From NCBI GenBank assembly GCA_028710885.1, contig JAQTTG010000001.1, forward strand, positions 124,001-188,000: a stretch of 64,000 nt of DNA. Direction: 5' to 3'. Position numbers and translations under genes: made by a program. This document shows, in pieces, positions 25,975 to 33,970 of the stretch. Positions within the stretch are counted from its first letter, which is position 1; every line of letters starts with the position of its first letter. The notes under the pieces were generated by a model, which was not told where the DNA came from, did no database searches, and saw only the letters and a list, made by a program, of their open reading frames with translations. The stretch is from Sulfuricurvum sp. (GTDB lineage: Bacteria > Campylobacterota > Campylobacteria > Campylobacterales > Sulfurimonadaceae).

Positions 25975-27156
25975 TTGAACCCAACAGAATTTTCACTCTT
26001 TGATACGGCAATAGGAAAATGCGGCATAATATGGAAAGATCCTGACCATGCAAAAGGGGATCAGCATGTAATTGGCTTTCAACTCCCCGAAGCTACTGAG
26101 CAACTAACAGAAGCCCGAATCGTAGAAAGATGGAAGGCAAACAGAGCGAGAATCATTCCGATGTGGATTGACGATATCATCAAGCGCGTGAAGCTACACT
26201 TCAAGGGTAAAAACCAAGACTTTTGTGACATTAAACTAGACCTTGACGGAATAGGTTCATTTGCAAAACAGATTTATGATACAGCGCGAGCAATTCCATC
26301 GGGTCAAACTATGAGCTATGGTCAACTTGCTGAAGCAGCAGGACATTCTGGAGCAGCGCGTGCTGTCGGACTGGCCATGAGCAAGAATCCGATCCCGCTG
26401 ATTATCCCCTGTCATCGTGTTCTTGCCGCAAGTAGCAAGCCTGGAGGCTTCTCCGCACATGGCGGTTTAGCTACAAAAATAAAGATGCTTGATATTGAAG
26501 GGGCAACTTTTGGCTCTCCTGCCACAATCAAGTCTATGAGGGACTTAAAGAGGGCTGCCACCGAACTTGGGAAGAAGGATCCACTGCTCGCGTCTATTCT
26601 ATCGCACCCCATTGACTTCAGACTGATGCCGGAAGACTCAATCTATGAAACCCTAGTGAGAGCTGTGGTACATCAACAGCTTTCTCCAAGGGCAGCAGAA
26701 ACCATTTTGGGCAGGGTTATGACACTTTCTCCTGACCCGAAACTTCCCGAACCCGCTATGTTGCTCAAAATCCCAGATGATCAGTTGAGAAGTGCTGGGC
26801 TATCGCGTTCTAAGATTAAAGCCCTCAAAGATATCGCGACACATGCTCTTAACGGGACGATTCCCAGTTCTGAAGAGATATTAATGCTCAATAATAATGA
26901 GATTATCAAACGATTGACATCCATTTATGGCGTTGGCCGCTGGACAGTTGAAATGATGCTTATTTTCAATCTCGGCCGTATAGATGTCTTACCTGTAGAT
27001 GATTATTCTCTCAGGAGCAGTATTGCTAAAGTCTATGGGATGGACGGCATACCGACCCCAAAGCAAGTAGAGAGATTAGGTGAGATATGGCGACCATATC
27101 GAACGGTTGCGTCGCTGTATTTTTGGAATCTGAAGGATAAAACATTGAACCAATAA
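25975..27156 (+). CDS. Fused O6-alkylguanine-DNA methyltransferase and AlkA-like glycosylase
   Basis: The 393-residue protein joins two repair enzymes. Residues 1-175 form an Ogt/MGMT domain: GQTMSYGQLAEAAGHSGAARAVGLAMSKNP (helix-turn-helix with the Arg finger) and the active-site PCHRV with Cys146. Residues 205-390 form an HhH-GPD glycosylase of the AlkA type: VHQQLSPRAAETI, the hairpin LTSIYGVGRWTVEMM (about 314-328) and the catalytic Asp pair VDDYSLRSS near 342-343. It should remove O6-alkylguanine directly and excise N-alkylated purines. The start is probably TTG at 25975; upstream in-frame codons overlap the SRPBCC gene. Codons look less AT-biased than the neighbours, suggesting transfer. 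Confidence 0.82.
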   Translation: MNPTEFSLFDTAIGKCGIIWKDPDHAKGDQHVIGFQLPEATEQLTEARIVERWKANRARIIPMWIDDIIKRVKLHFKGKNQDFCDIKLDLDGIGSFAKQIYDTARAIPSGQTMSYGQLAEAAGHSGAARAVGLAMSKNPIPLIIPCHRVLAASSKPGGFSAHGGLATKIKMLDIEGATFGSPATIKSMRDLKRAATELGKKDPLLASILSHPIDFRLMPEDSIYETLVRAVVHQQLSPRAAETILGRVMTLSPDPKLPEPAMLLKIPDDQLRSAGLSRSKIKALKDIATHALNGTIPSSEEILMLNNNEIIKRLTSIYGVGRWTVEMMLIFNLGRIDVLPVDDYSLRSSIAKVYGMDGIPTPKQVERLGEIWRPYRTVASLYFWNLKDKTLNQ

Positions 27157-27230
27157 GAATACGAAATTAGAAATTAGGGGTCATGTATCCAATCTTCCCT
27201 TTTGAAGTTACTCCATTTGGAAGTCATAAA

Positions 27231-28049
27231 TCATACATGCAAAACAGAGATAAAACTATTCGCATTAAACTCTATACTGTCATCTTTTGAGAGGGATTTC
27301 AAATGCTCTATATACTCTTTTTCAAATTTTTCATAGTTTGATTCAAGCTGACTCAATAATCCTTGATAGCCTGTAGAGTTGAGGAGTTTCCACCACTCTT
27401 GTATCTGCATCGGAAACTTTATCTCTACCTCACGCACTTCTAACTTTTTATGTGTGACTTGGCTTGAAAACTCTTGTATTTCATCTTCTGTTGAGAGTTT
27501 TCTATTCTCCAGTCTTTGTGGCGGTTTTATACCATAGTTCTCTTCCAGCATCTCTAAAAATATTTTCGAGTACGGCTGAAATGCATCCTCGCTAAAGGTC
27601 GAAAAGATAAACTTTCCATCCTCTTTTAACATTGCGCATACATCACAAAAAAACCTATCCATATTTGGATAAAAGAAAATCCCATAGCCACAGGTGATAA
27701 GATCAAACTTCATATCACCAAACGCTAAATTTTCGACATCCTGCACGTGATAGGTGATGTTATCGATACCCTGCTCTTTTGTTTTTGATCGAGCAATATT
27801 GAGCATTTCATCGGAAATATCAATGCCGAAAATCTTCGCATTCGGGAATTTTTTACCAAGCTCAACGGCGATATTTCCCGTACCGGTCGATAAATCCAGT
27901 ATATGAAGCTCATCACTATCCAGTTCTATAAGTTCTACCATCTTTTGTGCAGAGATTATAAACTGTATATTCTCATCATAACTCTTCGCTACATTGTCAA
28001 ATGTACTTTTAATGCCATCTTTGATTTTTTGATGTTCTTCGTTACCCAC
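27231..28049 (-). CDS. Class I SAM-dependent methyltransferase (UbiE-like)
   Basis: The 272-residue protein has N-terminal FDNVAKSYDENI, motif I ILDLSTGTGNIAVELG (about residues 49-64), FGIDISDEMLNIAR (motif II), and QDVENLAF / FDLITCGYGIFF. The C-terminal 100 residues are a helical lid. It makes a SAM-dependent methyl transfer to an unknown small molecule; MenG/UbiE, arsenite or other substrates are all possible. It is an isolated minus-strand gene, 75 bases from the repair gene, which converges on it. Confidence 0.75.
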   Translation of the reverse strand: MGNEEHQKIKDGIKSTFDNVAKSYDENIQFIISAQKMVELIELDSDELHILDLSTGTGNIAVELGKKFPNAKIFGIDISDEMLNIARSKTKEQGIDNITYHVQDVENLAFGDMKFDLITCGYGIFFYPNMDRFFCDVCAMLKEDGKFIFSTFSEDAFQPYSKIFLEMLEENYGIKPPQRLENRKLSTEDEIQEFSSQVTHKKLEVREVEIKFPMQIQEWWKLLNSTGYQGLLSQLESNYEKFEKEYIEHLKSLSKDDSIEFNANSFISVLHV

Positions 28050-28132
28050 TTTAAGTCCTCATACATTCATAAACCTATAATATTATCAGATGTATTTCTA
28101 AAATCCAGCTTGGTTCCGTATTAAATATTTAC

Positions 28133-28792
28133 TCAAACTATTTCGGCAGTCAAAGCCACGACCATCCCGTCTAGATAATAATGAATACTATAGTGATCGA
28201 TACCGCAGTCTTTTAATAATCTAATCGCTTCGACTAGTGGAAATTTCTTTGCATATCCAAGCCAAAACCTAAATGCCGCCTCCGAAAAGCCGAACAATCC
28301 ATTCCGATACACGAATAAATCGATTTTATTTTTATCAATCGATTCGGATAAAAACAAATAAGATACTTTCCCCGTTTGTTTACATAGTCGGATCGTCTCG
28401 TTTACAAATGCTTTGGGCGATGCTACGACATTGATTACTGAAGCCGCCAGTACAACATCAAATGAGCAATCTTCGAAATAGGTATTTGTAGCATCAAGTA
28501 CCCGAAAATCGATTGCTGGATAACGTTGTACAGCTCTTTTTATCATGTTAGCAGAACGATCAATACCCACGATTTCGTGTCCGAGATTGTCGAGATGAGC
28601 AGCCATATATCCTGTAGCTGTACCTACATCGAGAATTTTTGATGTATGCTCTAAAGAAAGGTTCTGCACCCATAATTCTAACATCTGTTTATACCAATCC
28701 AATCGACTGACTCTATCAAACAACTTTGCTGGATAAAGCTGCCATACAACGATACAGGCGGTATAAAACCATCGTGAAAATGTCAACCTCAT
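28133..28792 (-). CDS. Class I SAM-dependent methyltransferase
   Basis: The 219-residue protein has motif I ILDVGTATGYMAAHLD, motif II IVGIDRSANMIKRAV, and FDVVLAASVINVVASP. I start at the ATG that overlaps the upstream stop (ATGA at 28789-28792), which gives MRLTFSRWFY; the ORF extends 16 codons further into the upstream gene. Its N terminus is a hydrophobic segment, so membrane association is possible. It is coupled to the four-helix membrane protein gene, which may act with it. Substrate unknown. Confidence 0.75.
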   Translation of the reverse strand: MRLTFSRWFYTACIVVWQLYPAKLFDRVSRLDWYKQMLELWVQNLSLEHTSKILDVGTATGYMAAHLDNLGHEIVGIDRSANMIKRAVQRYPAIDFRVLDATNTYFEDCSFDVVLAASVINVVASPKAFVNETIRLCKQTGKVSYLFLSESIDKNKIDLFVYRNGLFGFSEAAFRFWLGYAKKFPLVEAIRLLKDCGIDHYSIHYYLDGMVVALTAEIV

Positions 28793-29169
28793 GCCAACTC
28801 TTTTTTTGGCATCCAGATACTTAGAAAAAGAATAATCCATCCTGCATTAAACATCGGAAAAGCCGAAATCGACAGCGATACGACATCCGTAGCAGTGTAA
28901 TAAATCCCCGCAAGCAAATCGATGAGTTGTATAAGTATCATCACCTGAATCCACAATCGGTAGCGTATCGGCTCATTCGAAATATACAACAATGCAGCAC
29001 CGTAACCGAGAAAACGAGATGCGAGCATCGATAGAGGATAATAAATATCCTGTTGCGGTACACTATGACCAATAGATGCGAGAAAAAAAGCAGGGGCAAA
29101 CAGATACATCCCTCCCAACACGACTTGAATGGTTCCGACAAGACGCAATAGCCATATAGTTTTACGCAT
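28789..29169 (-). CDS. Four-helix membrane protein paired with methyltransferase
   Basis: The 126-residue protein has four hydrophobic segments: about 5-28, 44-64, 68-90 and 100-120. A likely start is the ATG at 29169, with AGGAG 5 bases upstream. I do not recognise a family; the shape resembles small DoxX/YphA-like membrane proteins. It is transcribed divergently from the HxlR-type regulator gene and overlaps the methyltransferase gene by 4 bases, so the two are co-translated and probably regulated by HxlR. Confidence 0.6.
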   Translation of the reverse strand: MRKTIWLLRLVGTIQVVLGGMYLFAPAFFLASIGHSVPQQDIYYPLSMLASRFLGYGAALLYISNEPIRYRLWIQVMILIQLIDLLAGIYYTATDVVSLSISAFPMFNAGWIILFLSIWMPKKELA

Positions 29170-29223
29170 ACTTTCTCCTAGCAATTCTAAATTTATTGAA
29201 GTATTGTAGCTCTTATACTATAC

Positions 29224-29243
29224 TTAGGGAAGTAGTTACCTAA
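29224..29243. promoter_or_regulatory. Candidate HxlR operator
   Basis: TTAGG-N10-CCTAA is a perfect 5-base-arm inverted repeat centred between the divergent starts of the membrane-protein gene (29169) and the HxlR gene (29262). HxlR-type regulators bind such palindromes. The sequence shows the repeat; the binding is inferred. Confidence 0.45.
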
Positions 29244-29261
29244 AAGATAGTAGGAGTTATT

Positions 29262-29621
29262 TTGGAAAAAATTATGGAAATATCGTGTTCTAAAGATACT
29301 TGTCCTGTAAAATTAGCAGCAGAAATCATTGAAGGAAAATGGACGACGCTCATCATTCGAGAACTTTTTTCTGGAAAGAAACGGTATTCTGAACTACAAC
29401 GCGCCCTCAATAAAATCAGTCCAAAAGTACTATCGGCACGTCTAAAGTTTCTCGAAGAGCGGGGTTTAATTACACGAGCAGTCTTTGCGACCATTCCTCC
29501 TACAACCGAATATGCTTTAACACCAATCGGTTATAAACTCGAATCTCTCTTGCTCGCAATGGCGGAATTTGGCAATGAATTAATCAAAAAAGAAATTAAC
29601 GTAAAGATCATATCTCCATAA
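29262..29621 (+). CDS. HxlR-family transcriptional regulator
   Basis: The 119-residue winged-helix protein shows the HxlR pattern: CPVKLAAEIIEGKWTTLIIRELF, the KRYSELQRALNKISPKVLSARLKFLEERGLI recognition region, and the TEYALTPIGYKLE wing. It has Cys residues at the start (CSKDTCP), which in related HypR/YodB-type regulators sense disulfide or quinone stress. A TTG start at 29262 has GGAG 5 bases upstream; the next ATG (29274) is poorly spaced. It is divergent from the membrane-protein/methyltransferase pair. Confidence 0.8.
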   Translation: MEKIMEISCSKDTCPVKLAAEIIEGKWTTLIIRELFSGKKRYSELQRALNKISPKVLSARLKFLEERGLITRAVFATIPPTTEYALTPIGYKLESLLLAMAEFGNELIKKEINVKIISP

Positions 29622-29646
29622 AGTAGATGGTATATTTTTTGCTTGC

Positions 29647-29663
29647 AACTATACACTATAGTT
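29647..29663. promoter_or_regulatory. Perfect palindrome upstream of the 190-residue protein gene
   Basis: AACTATA-CAC-TATAGTT has 7-base arms and a 3-base centre, and lies only 3 bases before the AGGAG of the next gene. It overlaps the likely promoter or leader. It could be an operator of the adjacent HxlR regulator or another repressor, or form an RNA hairpin close to the ribosome site. Confidence 0.5.
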
Positions 29664-29678
29664 TAAGGAGAATTAAAT

Positions 29679-30251
29679 ATGAATATTAATACTCTTAATA
29701 ATTCCATGCTTGTATCCAGTACCTATACGGCTAATTCAACATACAAGTCACCACCTGAACTTCAGAATTCGTCACAACCGACGACTGGCTATGTCGATAA
29801 AGTAACCATTTCCGACGAAGCTAAAGCACTTTTGGCTACCGAAAACAATTCTGCTCCCACTCAACAAAGAACCTATGCACAGGAAAGGTTATTACAAGCG
29901 GCAAGTTCGGATCAATCAAGCGCAGCACAAATTGCAAGTGGCATGGCTAACACGCCAAGCACAATATTCTTTAATATTAGTGATCAAGCAGGTGTTGGGG
30001 ATGGCAAAGGCGAGTTTGTTAGAAAATTATCAAGCACAGGGGAAATTGTGGATGAAGATTATGTGACAAAATTCAACAAAGAAGCTTCTGCTATCGATAC
30101 CCAACGTCGATTAATCTACGATACAGAAAAAGCAAAAGGGACCGATCCGTTAAAAATACTTGAGAAAATGATTGATTTTACGAACAAACAATCACAGGGC
30201 TATCTCGATGCTACAGGTTGGGGATGGCAAGGGAGCACTCCCCCTGCCTAA
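29679..30251 (+). CDS. Hypothetical protein, Ser/Thr/Asn-rich N terminus
   Basis: The 190-residue protein has no signal peptide. Residues 1-35 are Ser/Thr/Asn-rich. A motif VDKVTISDEAKALLA (about 38-52) recalls FlgM and other flagellar-regulator-like small proteins, but the rest does not fit FlgM. The second half is helical with acidic and lysine residues and ends in GWGWQGSTPPA. The gene has AGGAG and a palindrome upstream. Its last 41 bases overlap the convergent trpF gene. Function unknown; the N-terminal style matches the EF-hand protein at 366. Confidence 0.55.
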   Translation: MNINTLNNSMLVSSTYTANSTYKSPPELQNSSQPTTGYVDKVTISDEAKALLATENNSAPTQQRTYAQERLLQAASSDQSSAAQIASGMANTPSTIFFNISDQAGVGDGKGEFVRKLSSTGEIVDEDYVTKFNKEASAIDTQRRLIYDTEKAKGTDPLKILEKMIDFTNKQSQGYLDATGWGWQGSTPPA

Positions 30252-30795
30252 TAAATGTGACTCCGTTTCTAGCAATAGTAATAAATTCTCTCATCATTTC
30301 GATATCTTTGACCCCCTCTTTTTCTACACCGCTCGAAATATCGATACCGAAAGGTTGTAGATTTTCTATGACTGAACAAATATTATCTTTATTTAATCCG
30401 CCTGATAGGATTATCTCGCCGGCAATCTCTTTGACCCATTCGGGGAACTCTTCAAATACTCCGCTGCCGATGCTGGCATCATAAAAAAAGTAGTCATAGT
30501 TCAAATCTTTTGGAGGTGGCTCTTTGGATGATAGTGCTAGATTTGGCACTTGTATAACCTCATATATCTGTGTGAAATCAAAAAATTCTGCCGCTTCTTT
30601 TACATCTTCAGCAGTCATACCGACGACGAACGTTTTGATTCTCCCTTTCGCATAGTTCGCCAACTCTATGGCATCTTTAGGTTCACAGTAGCGTTTGCTT
30701 TTAGGATAGGTTACGACTCCGATCGCGTCATAACCGTATTCGATCGCTTTATCGATTTGTTCTTTCGTCTTTAGTCCGCATACTTTTATAAACAT
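30211..30795 (-). CDS. trpF: Phosphoribosylanthranilate isomerase
   Basis: The 194-residue (beta/alpha)8 enzyme has the N-terminal KVCGLKTKEQI with the catalytic Cys7, GVVTYPKSKR near residue 27, the FFYDASIGSG segment, LSGGLNKDNI and FGIDISSGVEKEGVKD (phosphate loop, with the second catalytic Asp). It isomerises PRA to CdRP in tryptophan synthesis. The stop lies inside the convergent 190-residue gene. Its start is embedded in the last codons of the small gene at 30786-30923. No other trp genes are in view. Confidence 0.88.
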   Translation of the reverse strand: MFIKVCGLKTKEQIDKAIEYGYDAIGVVTYPKSKRYCEPKDAIELANYAKGRIKTFVVGMTAEDVKEAAEFFDFTQIYEVIQVPNLALSSKEPPPKDLNYDYFFYDASIGSGVFEEFPEWVKEIAGEIILSGGLNKDNICSVIENLQPFGIDISSGVEKEGVKDIEMMREFITIARNGVTFIRQGECSLAIPNL

Positions 30796-30923
30796 GATGA
30801 TCCTTTGGGATGTTCAAACCGATCGAATTCAAATAACCCAAGAACTCGTCTGGGATTTTTCGTACTGTTTGTGATTACAACATAAGGGGTCTCTTTGGCG
30901 TTTAAATGATCGATAAAAAACAT
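30786..30923 (-). CDS. 45-residue conserved-looking protein between lysA and trpF
   Basis: A short frame reads MFFIDHLNAKETPYVV, then ITNSTKNPRRVLGLFEFDRF, and ends EHPKGSSCL. The ATG follows a good Shine-Dalgarno region (AGGAG and GGAG within 12 bases). The composition, with balanced charges and a VVITNSTKNPRRVLGLFEF core, is typical of a real folded peptide rather than a random frame. It starts 9 bases after the lysA stop, and its end overlaps the trpF start by 10 bases, so it looks like a coupled operon member. I do not recognise its function. Confidence 0.6.
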   Translation of the reverse strand: MFFIDHLNAKETPYVVITNSTKNPRRVLGLFEFDRFEHPKGSSCL

Positions 30924-30932
30924 CTCCGACTC

Positions 30933-32135
30933 CTAAATATAATCGCGTTCCAGCGCGACCACATCGTCAAACGTCTCTCTTCTACGGATAAGACGTACAT
31001 TATCTCCCTCCACCGCTACTTCTGCCGAGCGGCCGCGAGTATTATAATTGCTCCCCATACCGAATCCATACGCTCCGGCACTGTGAACGACCAATAGATC
31101 ATTATGATTCATCATCGGAAGCGGATAGTTTTTCGCCAGAAAATCGCCGCTTTCGCATACGGGACCTACAACATCGGCAACACTCTCGTCTCCCGATTTA
31201 TCCAACGCTTCGATGCGATGATACGCTTTATACAGACTCGGACGGATCAAATCATTCATAGCCCCGTCTACGACGACGAATCGTTTATCACCATTACGTT
31301 TTTCGTAAAGTACTTTCGTTAGAAGGTACCCCGCATTCGCCGTCAAAAATTTTCCCGGTTCGCAGATAATCGTCACGTCGATCCCTTTGAGAGCCGAGAG
31401 AATCGCCTGCGCATAATCATACGGCTCAATCGTCGTCTCATCGTTGTAGCGGACACCCAAACCGCCACCGATATCAAAGAATTTCAATTCAATATCGATT
31501 GCTTGAAGAGAGCGGAGCAGATCGGCAACAATCACCGCTGCTTCATAAATCGGTTCAAGCTCGGTCAATTGGCTACCGATATGAAAATGGATACCTACCG
31601 GATCAAGATGCGGTGAATTTTTAGCATGGATATACATCCGTTTTGCGGCGACAATCTCTACACCGAATTTATTATCATGGAGACCTGTCGAGATATACGG
31701 ATGGGTTTTAGGGTCGATATTCGGATTGATACGAATACTGATACGGGCTTTCGCACCAAGTTCATTGGCGATCAATTCGACACGTGCAAGCTCAGCTTCA
31801 CTTTCCACATTGATATAAAGAATATCGGATTCGATAGCCTCTTTGATCTCATCATCGCGTTTGCCGACTCCGCTGAAAATAACGCGATACTTTGGAATTC
31901 CTGCCATCAATGCACGGCGCACTTCCCCAATAGATACACAATCGGCACCTGAACCGAGTTGTGCGAAATGTTTGACAACACTGAGATTCGAATTAGCTTT
32001 TACAGCGTATGCCAAAAGGGATTTTCTGCATCTGAATGCCTCTTTAAGCGCTTCAAACTGTTTGCTCATCGCATCAAAATCATACACATACAATGGCGTC
32101 CCGTACGTTTGTGACAAAGCTTGAAAATCAATCAT
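30933..32135 (-). CDS. lysA: Diaminopimelate decarboxylase
   Basis: The 400-residue PLP enzyme has the Lys in LLAYAVKANSN, VSIGEVRRAL, HFHIGSQL, DIGGGLGVRY, the CEPGKFLTANAG motif and the CESGDFLAK catalytic segment. It decarboxylates meso-DAP to lysine. I start at the ATG at 32135, with AGAGG 7 bases upstream; the open frame runs on to 32246 but the added residues are not part of the family. It is downstream of a FAD monooxygenase gene, which it follows by 82 bases. Confidence 0.9.
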   Translation of the reverse strand: MIDFQALSQTYGTPLYVYDFDAMSKQFEALKEAFRCRKSLLAYAVKANSNLSVVKHFAQLGSGADCVSIGEVRRALMAGIPKYRVIFSGVGKRDDEIKEAIESDILYINVESEAELARVELIANELGAKARISIRINPNIDPKTHPYISTGLHDNKFGVEIVAAKRMYIHAKNSPHLDPVGIHFHIGSQLTELEPIYEAAVIVADLLRSLQAIDIELKFFDIGGGLGVRYNDETTIEPYDYAQAILSALKGIDVTIICEPGKFLTANAGYLLTKVLYEKRNGDKRFVVVDGAMNDLIRPSLYKAYHRIEALDKSGDESVADVVGPVCESGDFLAKNYPLPMMNHNDLLVVHSAGAYGFGMGSNYNTRGRSAEVAVEGDNVRLIRRRETFDDVVALERDYI

Positions 32136-32217
32136 CCGATAATCCTCTTGATTCATTTTTTTTGATTTTACCCTAATTCTCGTTAGCTCACCTCTCATCA
32201 GTGATTCGAGAAGGATT

Positions 32218-33360
32218 TTAAAACCCTCCGAGTATCGCCCTCTCAAACTCTCTTTGATTCATGCTATTGGGGGTAATTTTCATGATAAACTCCCGAATCG
32301 GCTGAAAAAATGGCGATATGTTATGTGACATACGTCCAATAAAGCGTGACCGATTCCGAATATAAGAAACTCTTTTGAAACGCTTTTGGGAATACAGAGA
32401 TACAGCTCCATCAAACGTATTACACTTCAACAATTCGCCAAATGCGTACGCGCTTTCTATCCCCAGTGCCGCACCCTGCCCCAGATTGGGTGTCGTGGCA
32501 TGTCCTGCATCACCGACGAGAATCACTTTACCTTTAGCCAAAGCCACAGAGGATAAATCTGCGATTGGATTAAATAAAAGTTCCGTTGCAGCAGTATCCA
32601 ACGATGCGACTACATGCTGCCAATCTCCTCTGAAATCTTTAAAATATTCCAATACCTCGGTGAAATCCATCGCCTCTTCACCGCCGCGCGTCGTAGCAAG
32701 CAAAAAACAGTAGATTTTATCTTCTCCTATCGGAAAAATACCGATCCGTTTGTTCTTGGTATCCCAAAATTCAGAGCTACTTTTTACATCAAGTGCAGCT
32801 GGACGATCACACACAAAACGCCAACACACATATCCTGCATCTCTGAGCGGTACTCGTTTAACGTATAAATCCCTGAGCACCGAACGTAACCCATCAGCAC
32901 CGATTACATAGTCATATTCTTCATTTTTTCCATTCTCATATACCACTTTCAAGGTGTCATTCTCTTGTGTAATACCTATCACTTTATGGGAAAGACGTAT
33001 TGTAGAAGTATCGACAGAGTGGAGCAATACCTCATGCAGCCGCTTGCGGTGAACAGCCACCGTAGGATACGTGGTTTCTTCTCTAAGCTTTTTCAGATCG
33101 AACCGTCCAATAGTGTCACCGATTTGATCGTATAACATAATCTCGTCCAACGATTGGGCGTATTGCATCAGCGGCTCTTCCAGAGCACACTCTCGAAAGA
33201 TTTTCATCACATTGGCACCCAGTAATATTCCCGCACCATCAGAACGAAGCACGTCACTTTTTTCGACAAGTACGGGCTTGTATCCTAAATACTCCAGCCG
33301 ATTTTTACACATCAACCCCGCTACTCCACCGCCGACGATGAGGATTCTTTCGGGGTTCAC
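32218..33360 (-). CDS. FAD-dependent monooxygenase
   Basis: The 380-residue flavoprotein has the Rossmann motif ILIVGGGVAGLMCKNRL, the second GADGLRSVLRDLYV motif that binds FAD, and VILVGDAGHATTPNLGQGAALGIESA, the third FAD motif of aromatic-hydroxylase type enzymes. Its substrate is unknown; similar proteins act on aromatic or tetracycline-like ring compounds. The start is GTG at 33360, 2 bases after the TetR stop. It lies in the redox operon whose regulator is the TetR protein upstream. Confidence 0.8.
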   Translation of the reverse strand: MNPERILIVGGGVAGLMCKNRLEYLGYKPVLVEKSDVLRSDGAGILLGANVMKIFRECALEEPLMQYAQSLDEIMLYDQIGDTIGRFDLKKLREETTYPTVAVHRKRLHEVLLHSVDTSTIRLSHKVIGITQENDTLKVVYENGKNEEYDYVIGADGLRSVLRDLYVKRVPLRDAGYVCWRFVCDRPAALDVKSSSEFWDTKNKRIGIFPIGEDKIYCFLLATTRGGEEAMDFTEVLEYFKDFRGDWQHVVASLDTAATELLFNPIADLSSVALAKGKVILVGDAGHATTPNLGQGAALGIESAYAFGELLKCNTFDGAVSLYSQKRFKRVSYIRNRSRFIGRMSHNISPFFQPIREFIMKITPNSMNQREFERAILGGF

Positions 33361-33362
33361 AG

Positions 33363-33968
33363 TTAGTCCTTGAAGCTCAAAACGCTAAGAGTACGCACTA
33401 ACAATGCCATGTTTTCCTCATATATGCGAATATCTTGTTTCACTTTCATGAGGGTCAACGTCCCCTCAATCGATGAGACGATGAATCGCGCCACCGAGTC
33501 CGGATCAAACGAAGTACCCATCTGCCCTGAATCCTGAGCACTTTTCAGATCTTTTGAGATCAGAGCAATCCATCGATCCATCAGTAATTCGAGAAGGGTT
33601 TTAAAATCCTCATCCAATGCGCTCATCTCCTGAATCATTTGGTTCAGCGGACATCCGTATTTAAAATCGAAAGGACAATCTCCGATAATCGTCGCTTTCG
33701 GCAATGCCCTGAAAAGTTCACTCAGTGCCGCGAGAGGATCCTCATATCGTTCAAAATACCCTCCCCAGAAACGGTCTATAAAGTTTTCGCCGACAACACG
33801 CATCGCTTCTATCGCCAGCTCTTTTTTAGAACCGAAATAGTGGTACATTCCCCCTTTGGAAGTACCCGCCTTTTTGAGCAGATCGATCAGATTGCTCGCA
33901 TTGTATCCTTCATGGTAAAGCGATTCGAACATCGTTTGAATCAAAATGTCTCTCATATTTTCTTTCAT
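33363..33968 (-). CDS. TetR/AcrR-family repressor
   Basis: The 201-residue protein has the N-terminal DNA-binding domain (about 1-50) with the helix-turn-helix NASNLIDLLKKAGTSKGGMYHYFGSKKELAIEA, diagnostic of TetR repressors. The C-terminal ligand domain contains two Cys in GDCPFDFKYGCPLNQ (about residues 96-108), a possible redox or electrophile sensor. It is placed between a peroxiredoxin gene and a FAD monooxygenase gene, 2 bases from each. It probably binds the three ACAGAC-type palindromes at 36253-36305 and 36814-36831 and so represses its own operon. Confidence 0.85.
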   Translation of the reverse strand: MKENMRDILIQTMFESLYHEGYNASNLIDLLKKAGTSKGGMYHYFGSKKELAIEAMRVVGENFIDRFWGGYFERYEDPLAALSELFRALPKATIIGDCPFDFKYGCPLNQMIQEMSALDEDFKTLLELLMDRWIALISKDLKSAQDSGQMGTSFDPDSVARFIVSSIEGTLTLMKVKQDIRIYEENMALLVRTLSVLSFKD

Positions 33969-33970
33969 GA

